A stretch of 64,000 nucleotides of DNA from an uncultured Fluviicola sp. (GCA_913009205.1 CAJVYC010000006.1:62001-126000), one strand, 5' to 3'; counted from the first letter of the stretch, positions 50,005 to 59,959 are shown. Numbers and translations are program-made. Notes: generated by a model not told the origin, from the sequence alone.

Positions 50005-51285
50005 CTACTCCACAATCAACAAATAATTGTTCTTTTTACCCTTGCTCAAAAGCACGTATTTGTCATGAACCAATACTTCAGAAGTAATCATAAATTGATC
50101 GTTCACCTTTTCCTTGTTCACAGAAATCGCGTTTCCTTTCAACTCTCGTCTTGCTTCACCATTTGAAGCTAAGAAATCCGTTTTTGATCCTAAAGCATCA
50201 ATGATTCCAAGTCCAGCATCCAAGTCAGCGCGAGAAACTGTTGCGAATTTGAATGCTCCTTTCATTGCTTCAAAAGCGGGAACACTAAATGCCTTTATCT
50301 CTTCGTTGGTCGCCTTTCCGAAAACCAAGTTCGTTACTGCAATAGCTTCCGTCAATGCATCTTCACCATGAACACGACGCGTAATATCGGCAGCCAATTC
50401 TTTCTGTAATTTTCTTAAATACTCCGCTTCTTTGTGCTCAGTAATAAGCGTTTCTATCTCTTCTTGCGATTTGAGCGTAAATATTTTGATATACTTTTCA
50501 ACGTCTTCATCAGAAGCATTGAACCAATATTGGTAGAATTCATAAGGCGATGTCTTTTCAGCATCCAACCAAACGTTTCCACCTTCAGTTTTTCCAAACT
50601 TCGTTCCGTCCGCTTTTTTGATCAATGGAGTTGTAACAGCGAATGCTTCTCCCCCACCCTTTCTACGAATCAATTCAGTTCCCGTCACAATGTTTCCCCA
50701 TTGATCAGAACCTCCCAATTGAACAATACAATTTTTGTGCGTATTCAAATAGTAGAAATCATATCCTTGAACCAATTGGTACGAAAACTCAGTAAACGAC
50801 ATACCTGTTTCCAGTCTTGACTTTACAGAATCTTTCGCCATCATGTAATTCACAGACATGTGCTTTCCAATATCACGGATAAAGTCCAAGAAATTAATTT
50901 CTTTGAACCAATCGTAATTATTGACCATTTCAGCGGCATTTTCACCACTTTCGAAATCCAAAAACTGCTCCAATTGCTTTTTAACACAATCAACATTATG
51001 GTCCAGCGTTTCAGTATCCAATAAATTTCTTTCTTGTGATTTTCCAGAAGGATCACCGACCATTCCTGTAGCTCCACCAACCAACGCGTACGGCTTATGT
51101 CCTGCACGTTGGAAATGAACGAGAGTCATTATCTGAACCAAACTTCCAATGTGCAATGAATCCGCAGTCGGATCAAAACCAATGTATCCAGAAGATACTT
51201 TCTTGTTTAACGCCTCTTCTGTTCCAGGCATTATATCGTGGATCATTCCTCTCCACTGCAACTCTTCTATAAAATTCTTAGGCAT
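50005..51285 (-). CDS. tyrS: Tyrosyl-tRNA synthetase
   Basis: SGYIGFDPTADSLHIGSLVQIMTL (HIGH-like), GSDQWGNIVTG, KADGTKFGKTEGGNVWLD; C-terminal S4 domain. Confidence 0.96.
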   Translation of the reverse strand: MPKNFIEELQWRGMIHDIMPGTEEALNKKVSSGYIGFDPTADSLHIGSLVQIMTLVHFQRAGHKPYALVGGATGMVGDPSGKSQERNLLDTETLDHNVDCVKKQLEQFLDFESGENAAEMVNNYDWFKEINFLDFIRDIGKHMSVNYMMAKDSVKSRLETGMSFTEFSYQLVQGYDFYYLNTHKNCIVQLGGSDQWGNIVTGTELIRRKGGGEAFAVTTPLIKKADGTKFGKTEGGNVWLDAEKTSPYEFYQYWFNASDEDVEKYIKIFTLKSQEEIETLITEHKEAEYLRKLQKELAADITRRVHGEDALTEAIAVTNLVFGKATNEEIKAFSVPAFEAMKGAFKFATVSRADLDAGLGIIDALGSKTDFLASNGEARRELKGNAISVNKEKVNDQFMITSEVLVHDKYVLLSKGKKNNYLLIVE

Positions 51286-51290
51286 TTTGA

Positions 51291-52190
51291 CTACTTCGTA
51301 AGGTTCTTAAATACTTCCTCTAATGATTTCTCTTCTGTTCGCAATGTGATTGCAAGGATGTCGTTTTCTTGGGCAAATTTAGCGACAGCTTTTCTTAAAT
51401 CGATATTTTCTTTTGATTCAAGAAGCCATCCACCTTTCACTTGTTCTACTTTTCCAACTCCTGGAATTTTCTTCAACAAGCTTTTTGAAACGGTTCCTTC
51501 AAACTCTGCATAAACAGTCAGTTTTGACCCGACGAGTTGAAGATCGGCAGCTTTATCATCCGCTACAATTTCACCTTTATTTATAATCACAATTCGATCA
51601 CAAATTGCCTCAACTTCTTGCATAATATGCGTTGAAAGCATAACGGTCTTTTCTCTTCCGATGCTCTTGATTAACTCTCTAATTTCAACCAATTGATTGG
51701 GGTCCAAACCAGAAGTAGGCTCATCAAGAATTAAAACATCAGGATCGTGAATGATTGCTTGCGCTAATCCAACACGTTGACGGTACCCTTTTGACAATTG
51801 ACCGATCTTTTTGTTTTGTTCCACTTCAAGACCGACCTTTTTAATCATTTCGGCAACGCGCTCTTTCAAATTCTCGACTTTATAAATCTTCCCTACAAAC
51901 GTCAAATATTCTTTAACATACATATCCAAATACAAAGGATTATTTTCAGGCAGATACCCGATCAATTTCCGAGTTGCCAATGAATCACTTGAAACAGGCA
52001 AACCACAGACTTTAACTTCTCCACCAGAAGCAGAGATAAAGCCTGTAATAACTTTCATCGTCGTAGATTTCCCAGCTCCGTTTGGTCCTAAAAAACCAAC
52101 GATTTCCCCGCTATTCACCTTGAAAGAAATATCTTTCACAGCCGCTTGGCTTCCGTAATATTTAAATAGATTTTTAACCTCTATTGACAT
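51291..52190 (-). CDS. gldA: Gliding motility-associated ABC transporter ATP-binding protein GldA
   Basis: Walker A GPNGAGKSTTMKVITGFI, LSKGYRQRVGLAQAIIHDPDVLILDEPTSGLDPNQL. Confidence 0.87.
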   Translation of the reverse strand: MSIEVKNLFKYYGSQAAVKDISFKVNSGEIVGFLGPNGAGKSTTMKVITGFISASGGEVKVCGLPVSSDSLATRKLIGYLPENNPLYLDMYVKEYLTFVGKIYKVENLKERVAEMIKKVGLEVEQNKKIGQLSKGYRQRVGLAQAIIHDPDVLILDEPTSGLDPNQLVEIRELIKSIGREKTVMLSTHIMQEVEAICDRIVIINKGEIVADDKAADLQLVGSKLTVYAEFEGTVSKSLLKKIPGVGKVEQVKGGWLLESKENIDLRKAVAKFAQENDILAITLRTEEKSLEEVFKNLTK

Positions 52191-52338
52191 GTGTTAGAAT
52201 TTGATTGAACGAATTTAAGGAATATTCGAAGACTAGTTGATTGATGAATTTAAAGTTTTCAAAATAATAACAGTTCTAATTGTGAATAGTTACGAATTCA
52301 AAGATTGAAGTATTCAAGGATATCACGTTTTTCCTGCT

Positions 52339-52346
52339 TATTTTTG
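52339..52346 (+). promoter_or_regulatory. Bacteroidota -7 element TATTTTTG abutting rsgA start
   Basis: TAnnTTTG consensus 5 nt before ATG 52352. Confidence 0.45.
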
Positions 52347-52351
52347 CTGCA

Positions 52352-53302
52352 ATGTCAGAAAAGGGTAAAGTATTAAAGTCTACGGGAAAATGGTACATCG
52401 TTGAATTAAACGATGGCAGCATTGTGAATTGCAGAATCCGCGGAAAAATGCGATTGGATGGACTCCGAACAACGAATCCAGTGTCCGTTGGCGATGTCGT
52501 TATTCTTTCTGAGAAGGAAGATGAAGAAGGAAATCGAGTGATTGATGATTTTGAAAATCGAAGGAATTACATCGTTCGAAAATCGACGAATCTGAGTCAT
52601 CAGAAACAGATTATTGCGGCAAATATTGACCGTGCTTATTTGTTGGTTACCACACATTCGCCAGACACACACCTTGCATTTATCGATCGATTTTTGGTCG
52701 CAGCAGAATCATTCCGAATTCCAACAACGCTTTTATTCAATAAGATTGATCAATATTCCGAAGATGACTTGGAATATATAGATGCATTGATTTACATGTA
52801 TGAGGGCATTGGCTATCCGTGTCACAAAGTTTCAGCGTTGAATAAAGACAACGTTGATTTTCTTAAGAATGAGATTAAAGACAATCAAGTTGTGATTTCA
52901 GGCCATAGTGGTGTTGGAAAAAGCACACTTGTAAACGCGATTGATTCTAAGATGAATATACGAACGGGTGAAATCTCGGAATCACATCTGCAAGGAAAGC
53001 ACACAACCACGTTTGCCGAAATGCACAAGTTGACGACCGGTGGATATATCATTGACACACCTGGAATTCGCGCTTTTGGAATTATAGGCATGGACAAGAC
53101 GGTTATTTCGCACTACTTCCCCGAAATGAGACGGTTGATGGACCAATGCAAGTTCAACAACTGTCAACATATCAACGAGCCGAAATGCGCCGTAAAAGAG
53201 GCGTTGGAGAATGAGCAACTGGACGAAAGTCGCTACATGACCTATGTTCAATTGATGGAAGAAGATGAAAATGACATCCACCGAAAAAATATTTACGGTT
53301 GA
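52352..53302 (+). CDS. rsgA: Ribosome small subunit-dependent GTPase RsgA
   Basis: Circularly permuted GTPase: LLFNKIDQY, VISGHSGVGKSTLVNAI, TTTFAEMHKLTTGGYIIDTPGIRAFGI, C-terminal zinc motif CKFNNCQHINEPKCAV. Confidence 0.95.
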   Translation: MSEKGKVLKSTGKWYIVELNDGSIVNCRIRGKMRLDGLRTTNPVSVGDVVILSEKEDEEGNRVIDDFENRRNYIVRKSTNLSHQKQIIAANIDRAYLLVTTHSPDTHLAFIDRFLVAAESFRIPTTLLFNKIDQYSEDDLEYIDALIYMYEGIGYPCHKVSALNKDNVDFLKNEIKDNQVVISGHSGVGKSTLVNAIDSKMNIRTGEISESHLQGKHTTTFAEMHKLTTGGYIIDTPGIRAFGIIGMDKTVISHYFPEMRRLMDQCKFNNCQHINEPKCAVKEALENEQLDESRYMTYVQLMEEDENDIHRKNIYG

Positions 53303-53748
53303 GAGTTCTCGTTCAACGTGTTAGTGAAGCTTCGGTTAAAATTGACGGAAAAGTTCATGGAGCCATTAATCGAGGTTTGCTTTTGCTTATCGGAATTGAA
53401 AATGACGACACAGAAGACGATGTCAATTGGATTTCACAAAAAATTATAAATCTCCGAATCTTCAGCGACGAAGCTGGAAAAATGAATCTATCTTCGGCAA
53501 ACATTGGAGGAGAATTCTTGGTAATAAGTCAATTTACATTGCACGCATCGACCAAGAAAGGAAATCGACCGAGCTACATAAAAGCAGCACGACCTGAGAC
53601 CGCAATTCCTTTGTATGAATATTTTGTTGAACAATTGAAAAAATCGGAACATGAAGTGGAAACCGGCATTTTTGGAGCTGATATGAAAGTGAGCTTAATC
53701 AACGATGGACCTATTACGATTTGGATCGATTCAAAAAATAAAGAATAA
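53299..53748 (+). CDS. dtd: D-aminoacyl-tRNA deacylase
   Basis: MRVLVQRVSEASVKIDGK...FLVISQFTLHASTKKGNRPSYIKAA; TTG start overlapping rsgA stop. Confidence 0.95.
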   Translation: MRVLVQRVSEASVKIDGKVHGAINRGLLLLIGIENDDTEDDVNWISQKIINLRIFSDEAGKMNLSSANIGGEFLVISQFTLHASTKKGNRPSYIKAARPETAIPLYEYFVEQLKKSEHEVETGIFGADMKVSLINDGPITIWIDSKNKE

Positions 53749-53749
53749 G

Positions 53750-54532
53750 ATGAAACATTTAACTGCAATTGTATTGCTAACATTCGCATTTAACGGGACT
53801 AGTCAAACTATAATTACAGAAGCTCCTTCTGTTTCTGCTAGTGCCACAACCGTTCCAAAAAATACTCTTCAAATTGAAAGTGGAATGAGTGCAAGTTCTA
53901 ATAATTATTGGACAACCATCTCATTGCCTTATGCCTTATTTAGATTAGGCCTTTCTAATAGATGGGAGTTAAGAATGAATAACTCATTCAATGTTCGGAA
54001 ATACAACGGCAGCATATTTTCAAATCCATCAACAAATTATGGTTTTGGTTCCTTCCAAGTAGGAACTAAATTTCAATTTATTAAAAACCCAGAAAGTAAA
54101 ACAAAAATTGCTGCAATAGCTAACGTAACGATCCCTAGTCATAATTCCAACTCAAGAGCTGCCTCATTGAATTTTAGTTTTAGTCATCAATTGGGTAGTA
54201 AGCATTCAATCGGATATAACCTCGGATACAATCCAAGCTATGCTCTATCAATTTCAAGCCCTGATATCATTAGTAATGTCAATTATTCACTGATTTATGG
54301 TTATTCCCTGAATTCTAAATTATCAATCTTTGGCGAGTTCTTTGGAAACTACCATTACTATCCAGCTGTGTTTGACCCAACAACTTCACTTTCTGTAGAT
54401 TTCGGAATTATGTACCTTCTCAGAGACAACATTCAAATTGATTATGCATATGCACATGGAAGAGGATTCACGAACCAATTTGACTTTCATTCGCTCGGAT
54501 TCAACATTCTATTGAACTCAAAAAAGAATTAA
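53750..54532 (+). CDS. Hypothetical outer membrane beta-barrel (transporter-like) protein
   Basis: Signal peptide MKHLTAIVLLTFAFNGTSQ; alternating beta-strand pattern; start trimmed. Confidence 0.68.
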   Translation: MKHLTAIVLLTFAFNGTSQTIITEAPSVSASATTVPKNTLQIESGMSASSNNYWTTISLPYALFRLGLSNRWELRMNNSFNVRKYNGSIFSNPSTNYGFGSFQVGTKFQFIKNPESKTKIAAIANVTIPSHNSNSRAASLNFSFSHQLGSKHSIGYNLGYNPSYALSISSPDIISNVNYSLIYGYSLNSKLSIFGEFFGNYHYYPAVFDPTTSLSVDFGIMYLLRDNIQIDYAYAHGRGFTNQFDFHSLGFNILLNSKKN

Positions 54533-54861
54533 TGGAAATCAAAGAAGCTCAAAAAATCGTCGACGATTGGATCAATGAATACGGAGTGCGCTACTTCGAC
54601 GAAATGACCAATACCGCAATATTAATGGAAGAAGTCGGTGAAGTCGCTAGGATCATGTCGCGTCGATACGGTGAACAAAGCGAAAAGGAAAGCGACAAAG
54701 GCAAAGACCTCGGAGATGAAATGGCAGACGTTATGTTTGTTCTTATCTGTTTAGCGAACCAAACCGGAATTGATCTTGAAGGAGCGATGCGCAAGAACCT
54801 TGAAAAGAAAACGAAACGCGATCATTCGCGTCACAAGGACAATCCGAAACTGAAGGATTAA
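54532..54861 (+). CDS. MazG-like nucleotide pyrophosphohydrolase
   Basis: LMEEVGEVARIMSRRYG...KDLGDEMADVMFVLICLANQTGIDLEGA. Confidence 0.88.
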   Translation: MEIKEAQKIVDDWINEYGVRYFDEMTNTAILMEEVGEVARIMSRRYGEQSEKESDKGKDLGDEMADVMFVLICLANQTGIDLEGAMRKNLEKKTKRDHSRHKDNPKLKD

Positions 54862-54883
54862 TTAGAAGTTAGGGGTTAAAAGT

Positions 54884-55324
54884 TTAGAGTTGGATAGTTT
54901 TAGCTATTAATAACGAAACAACTTTATCAATAGGAAAGGTGAACATTTCTTCACTTAATTCTGAAATTGAAACCCACCTGAACTTCTCTCCTTCTTCGGT
55001 TAATGGATACGAATGATTCGAAATGGGAATGGCGGCAAAATCAACTTTCCAAACCCGATAATAAAACGAAAACAACTGGTCTTCTTCCCGATAAGCCGAT
55101 GATTGAAAGAAATCATTAACGTAAAAGAATTCTCCGATTTCAGCATCGAGGTTCATTTCTTCTTTGATCTCACGAACGAGAGTTTCTTTATGGCCCTCTC
55201 CCCAATTCAATCCGCCGCCAGGAAATTTCGTCATTGAAACACCATAGCGTCGTTCATCAGAAACGAGAACTTCGTTATTGGAATTAATAATAATTCCATA
55301 AACACGGAGGTTGTACTTTTTCAC
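54884..55324 (-). CDS. NUDIX hydrolase
   Basis: Nudix box GGGLNWGEGHKETLVREIKEEMNLDAE. Confidence 0.92.
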   Translation of the reverse strand: MKKYNLRVYGIIINSNNEVLVSDERRYGVSMTKFPGGGLNWGEGHKETLVREIKEEMNLDAEIGEFFYVNDFFQSSAYREEDQLFSFYYRVWKVDFAAIPISNHSYPLTEEGEKFRWVSISELSEEMFTFPIDKVVSLLIAKTIQL

Positions 55325-55341
55325 CTTTAATGGATTAAAAT

Positions 55342-55734
55342 CTATTTCTCCAAAATTGTTTTAAGATCTGGTTTGAAGTACTGATCCGACTTCAATACTT
55401 TTCCATCTTCTCGGTAAATTGGGTTACCATCCTTATCTAATTTACTCATGTTAGAACGTTGAATTTCTTCGAACACTTCAACAATTTTATCCTGCATTCC
55501 GTGCTTCAAAATCGTTCCGCAAAGAATATAAAGCATATCCCCCAAAGCGTCGGCTACTTCCACTAAATCTCCGGCTTGAGCTGCTTCTAAATACTCTTCA
55601 TTCTCTTCCGCCATTAACTTGAAACGCAACATGATATCCGCTTCAGTAAGCTCAACTGTTGGCGAATAGTTGTTGCTTATTTTAAAAGCTTTGTGAAAAG
55701 TTTCTACTGCCGCTATCGTGTCTTTAAGTTCCAT
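55342..55734 (-). CDS. Nucleoside triphosphate pyrophosphohydrolase (MazG/PRA-PH-like)
   Basis: VETFHKAFKI...LRFKLMAEENEEYLEAAQAGDLVEVADALGDMLYILCGT. Confidence 0.85.
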   Translation of the reverse strand: MELKDTIAAVETFHKAFKISNNYSPTVELTEADIMLRFKLMAEENEEYLEAAQAGDLVEVADALGDMLYILCGTILKHGMQDKIVEVFEEIQRSNMSKLDKDGNPIYREDGKVLKSDQYFKPDLKTILEK

Positions 55735-56059
55735 GTGTCATTGTTTAGTACAAAGATTGCAATTCGACAAGTAGGTAACAAGAATTTAATTTGAAATAAA
55801 AAGAGAGTTATCAACGTTTAGTTAAGAAGTTGTTATGCTATGCATACACAATTAATATAGGCGAAAAAGAGGAACAATTCTAGTACAAAACAGAAACTAT
55901 GAAAAATGTGCCCACGAAAAGCTCGGTGATTAGTAGAGAAGTTTTCATATCAAGAAAATCAGTTCGTTTTCATCTATTAACGGCTTCAATAAAATTTGTT
56001 ACAAATAAGATCTCAAAACCACCTATTGATTTACTTAGATTCCATACTTTTGCTCCCTC

Positions 56060-56920
56060 ATGATTTCAGGCATCAAGCATATTCTTAAAAAGCACCTTAA
56101 ATTTTATAAGGTAAGGCACCGATTGAAACTCAATATCCGAGTTCGTCAGCATACTTTGATTGAATATTACCAAGCTAAAATGGTGTCCGATGACCTCCCA
56201 GACATTCAAGATGCAGGCTTAAAAATCTTTTCTCAATTCGAAGAGGATGGATTGCTTCTTTATGTTTTTTCATTAATTGGAATGACGAATCGAACGTTTA
56301 TTGAATTTGGATCGGATGATGGCATCAACAGTAACTCCGCGAATTTGTATTACCATCATGAATTCCACGGACTATTCATGGACGGGAATCCACATGCACT
56401 TCATAGAGGGTCCTACTTCTTTGACAAATACCGAAATGCCAAAAAAGTGCCGCCTGTATTTAAAGAGGCGATGATTACCGCTGAGAACATTAACGAGTTG
56501 ATCGAATCGGCTGGATTCGAAGGAGAAATCGGTCTTTTATCAATCGATATTGACGGAAATGATTACTGGGTTTGGAAGGCAATTGAAGTTGTCTCTCCAC
56601 AAGTGGTTATTATTGAAACGCACAACGAATTTGGAATGAACGACATCGTTGTTCCTTACGATCCTGATTATTTCTATCCTGGAAAACATCCTGATTATCA
56701 TGGAGCTTCTCCTGTCGCAATGACGAAATTGGCCAAGAAAAAAGGATACCGTTTGGTAGGCGCAAATGAGCTTGGATTCAATTTCATCTATGTTCGCGAA
56801 GATCTTGTTCCAAACGAACTTCCTGAAGTTTCAGTAGAATCTTTATTGACGCATCCTTCTAATACGGAAGCTCAGGCGCGGTTTGAATCGATTAAAGATT
56901 GGGATTACGTTACTGAGTAG
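56060..56920 (+). CDS. FkbM-like/SAM-dependent methyltransferase-like protein
   Basis: FSQFEEDGLLLYVFSLIGMTNRTFIEFGSDDGINSNSANL...GLLSIDIDGNDYWVWKAI. Confidence 0.6.
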   Translation: MISGIKHILKKHLKFYKVRHRLKLNIRVRQHTLIEYYQAKMVSDDLPDIQDAGLKIFSQFEEDGLLLYVFSLIGMTNRTFIEFGSDDGINSNSANLYYHHEFHGLFMDGNPHALHRGSYFFDKYRNAKKVPPVFKEAMITAENINELIESAGFEGEIGLLSIDIDGNDYWVWKAIEVVSPQVVIIETHNEFGMNDIVVPYDPDYFYPGKHPDYHGASPVAMTKLAKKKGYRLVGANELGFNFIYVREDLVPNELPEVSVESLLTHPSNTEAQARFESIKDWDYVTE

Positions 56921-57070
56921 TTTTTAGCTTGAATACTAACAGTACTCAATGAAAACACTATCCCAAAATGTATTTGCGAAGGTCTGGGAACATTGAAAAG
57001 TCAAATTAAAACGACAATTTAGCTGCAAACCTATAACAAAAGGCTCAAAATCACATTTAAGAAAGCCAAC

Positions 57071-58405
57071 ATGAGATCTCTATTTTACACTTTAGCAATA
57101 CTATTTCTGTTTTGTAAAATTACAATTGGGCAAGTTGGAGCCAGTATTTTTGATGATTCTAAAATACACACAATATCTATCAATTCTCTGGATAGGATTA
57201 AATATGAGGAGTTCCATGATGAACTTTTTAGAGTATACAAGTCTGATCTGAAAAATAACACCTCTGATAAAACGTATACAGCAGCTTCTGTTGTTATTGA
57301 TAGTTTTACAATTGACACAATTGGACTTCGATATAAAGGCCAATCTACTTTTAAAGGACTACCTGCAAATGGAAAATATTCTTTTAAGATAGACTTCAAT
57401 GAATTTATTCTAGGACAAAAATTTGATGGGTTAAAAAAACTCAGCCTGAATAACAATAGATTGGATGTAACCTGTATGCGCAATAAGTTAGCCTTGGAAT
57501 CAATGATGCGTATGGGAATTGAAGCTCCTCGAACTTCCTACGCTAAAGTCTTTGTTAATGGTGCAAATAGGGGATTATATCTACTAGTAGAACAGGTAGA
57601 CGAAATATTTGTCAATCAGAGATTTTCTTCAGATTCTACCGGATTTTTATACGATGTAAATGGTTGGACAGGCGGCCCTCAGGTTGCACCAACTCCATCC
57701 AATCTAGAAAAGCAACTTTTGCCGAAAACAAGAAGAGACGAAAATAATTATCAGAGCATTATTGATGTCTGGAACATTACAAATGAAACGCCGGATTCGT
57801 TATTTTATGATGTAGTCAGTGAGGTTTACGATTATGATAATTTCATAAGGCAAATGGCTGTTCAAACCTTTGTCGGCGACAGAGACCATTATTGTGTTTC
57901 AGGATCAAATCATTACTTATATCAAAACCCTAAATCGGGTAAATTTGTTATGATACCTTGGGATTACGATCTCAGCTGGATTAAAGACTGGTACGGTGGT
58001 GATTATTTAAATATTCGAAATCCAGTTACATGGTCGGACTGCAGTGAGCATCAAAACTCTGTATACGCAACAAAAATGCTGAACGTTCCTGAAATTACGA
58101 ACAAGTATCATCACGCCCTATGTGAAGTTCTAAACCATGGTTTTGATAGCCTTTGGGTGGAAGAACGGATCAATACCTTATCTGCATTAATTGGAAAAGA
58201 AGTAGTCAATGATCCTGTTCATTTTGCACAGTTCGATGATTTTGAATATCAACTCGACAATAGCTACACATTTATAAGCTATAGGTCATATATAGATCCA
58301 CACGTTTTTCACGGAATGAGAAACCTAATAAGACATCGTTATGCTGATGTAAGAGATGCATTGCGCGAAGCTGGGTATGATTGTCATTACCAAAAAAGGG
58401 AGTAG
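57071..58405 (+). CDS. CotH kinase family protein, secreted
   Basis: Signal peptide; LRYKGQSTFKGLPANGKYSFKIDFN...GLYLLVEQVDEIFVNQRF...MIPWDYDLSW. Confidence 0.88.
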   Translation: MRSLFYTLAILFLFCKITIGQVGASIFDDSKIHTISINSLDRIKYEEFHDELFRVYKSDLKNNTSDKTYTAASVVIDSFTIDTIGLRYKGQSTFKGLPANGKYSFKIDFNEFILGQKFDGLKKLSLNNNRLDVTCMRNKLALESMMRMGIEAPRTSYAKVFVNGANRGLYLLVEQVDEIFVNQRFSSDSTGFLYDVNGWTGGPQVAPTPSNLEKQLLPKTRRDENNYQSIIDVWNITNETPDSLFYDVVSEVYDYDNFIRQMAVQTFVGDRDHYCVSGSNHYLYQNPKSGKFVMIPWDYDLSWIKDWYGGDYLNIRNPVTWSDCSEHQNSVYATKMLNVPEITNKYHHALCEVLNHGFDSLWVEERINTLSALIGKEVVNDPVHFAQFDDFEYQLDNSYTFISYRSYIDPHVFHGMRNLIRHRYADVRDALREAGYDCHYQKRE

Positions 58406-58677
58406 TATAAAACTGAGCTCTCCTAATATATATCCTACTGCTTGTACATCTTTTTTTTCTGACATTCTTGGCTTAATATAGAGTTAAACAAACTATTTGA
58501 CCGTTGAGTCAAAGTTAATAGTCAATTGATTAAAATACAATACGTATTAATACACAATATAATCAAGATGCAACTCATTGCTTGTATTGGAGAAATATTA
58601 AAATGAGATCATCCAATATTTAATGTCCAGAACAAAAGAATAATTAATCTTAATTATCAATAGTCTCTTGTAAATTT

Positions 58678-59748
58678 CTAATAATACTCCTTTCCAGGAT
58701 TCATTATTCTCGTTTGATGTCGAATTGATTCTTGGTGAATTGCATCCATTACTTTCCGCACAAATTGAGACGTCAAATTGTAATCGTCGCTGTGTTCCAA
58801 TCTAGAATTGATAATTTTTTTCCAATGTTCTTCTTGCAGAATCGTAATATTATTTTCTCTTTTCAATTGACCAACTTCTTCGCTTAAGAGCATTCGTTCA
58901 CTCAATAAATCAAACAATCTATCATCCAAAGATCCAACGCGCGAACGGATATCATCGATTTTCCCTGCTATGTCAATTGATACTTCGTGCGATCTTAAAA
59001 TCAATTGATCCATCATTTCTGACCAACGCTTTGGTGTAACTTGTTGCGCTGCGTCCGACAATGCGTTATCTGGATCTGGATGCGATTCGATCATCAATCC
59101 ATCAAAATTCAAATCCATCGCTTTTTGACTTACTTCCAAAAGTAAATCGCGATTTCCAGTGATATGACTTGGATCACAAATGATTTTTGTCTCAGGTCTA
59201 CGTTCTTTCAAGGCAATTGGAATTTCCCAACTCGGAACATTTCTATATTTTGGATGATTGTAGACTGAAAAACCTCTGTGAATTCCGGACAAATCTGTTA
59301 GTCCAGCAGTTTCGAATCGTTCAAACGCTCCCAACCACAATGACAAATCCGGATTGACTGGATTCTTAATCATTACAGGGATATTTGTGCCTCTGATAGC
59401 ATCCGCAATCTCCTGAACGGTGAAAGGATTTACAGTTGTTCTGGCTCCAATCCACAGGATATCAACACCGGCCTTCAATGCCATTTCAACGTGTTTTGCG
59501 TTCGCAACTTCCGTAGTTACTTTCAAGCCCGTTTCTTTCCCTGCATTTACGAGCCATTCCAATCCAACTTCCCCTACTCCTTCGAACGAATTTGGACGCG
59601 TACGTGGCTTCCAAATCCCAGCTCTTAATGCATGAATTTTACCTGTTGCTTTTAAGTCCAAGGCCGTTTGTAAAACCTGCTCTTCACTTTCTGCACTGCA
59701 CGGCCCTGAAATTTGCACAGGACGTTCGTATAGATCTAACCAGCTCAT
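58678..59748 (-). CDS. Bifunctional 3-deoxy-7-phosphoheptulonate synthase / chorismate mutase type II
   Basis: ISGPCSAESEEQVLQTA, RAGIWKPRTRPNSFEGVG, KIICDPSHITGNRDLL, C-terminal chorismate mutase DDIRSRVGSLDDRLFDLLSERMLLSEEVGQLK. Confidence 0.93.
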   Translation of the reverse strand: MSWLDLYERPVQISGPCSAESEEQVLQTALDLKATGKIHALRAGIWKPRTRPNSFEGVGEVGLEWLVNAGKETGLKVTTEVANAKHVEMALKAGVDILWIGARTTVNPFTVQEIADAIRGTNIPVMIKNPVNPDLSLWLGAFERFETAGLTDLSGIHRGFSVYNHPKYRNVPSWEIPIALKERRPETKIICDPSHITGNRDLLLEVSQKAMDLNFDGLMIESHPDPDNALSDAAQQVTPKRWSEMMDQLILRSHEVSIDIAGKIDDIRSRVGSLDDRLFDLLSERMLLSEEVGQLKRENNITILQEEHWKKIINSRLEHSDDYNLTSQFVRKVMDAIHQESIRHQTRIMNPGKEYY

Positions 59749-59840
59749 AATTTTTATTATTTAATTCAATTTCAAATCGCATTAAATTGGTTCTTTAAAG
59801 GTATTCAATTGTTCACTGACCCCCCCTTTATTTTGCATAA

Positions 59841-59875
59841 AAAAGTCTCTCTCAGTTAAACCGAGAGAGACTTTT
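59841..59875 (-). terminator. Intrinsic terminator in the 5' leader of DAHP synthase gene (candidate attenuator)
   Basis: Minus strand AAAAGTCTCTCTC-GGTTTAACT-GAGAGAGACTTTT + TT; 13-bp perfect stem, 9-nt loop. Confidence 0.85.
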
Positions 59876-59902
59876 ATTTTAAATATGTCAATTTCTTCCC
59901 AG

Positions 59903-59959
59903 CTAGTAAAATATAGTTGACCACCAAAGAATGAATTTATTTTGAATTTGTATTTTCAT
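59903..59959 (-). CDS. Candidate aromatic leader peptide MKIQIQNKFILWWSTIFY
   Basis: ATG AAA ATA CAA ATT CAA AAT AAA TTC ATT CTT TGG TGG TCA ACT ATA TTT TAC TAG; Phe, tandem Trp, Phe-Tyr codons; 28 nt before the terminator stem, upstream of an aromatic biosynthesis gene. Confidence 0.72.
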   Translation of the reverse strand: MKIQIQNKFILWWSTIFY

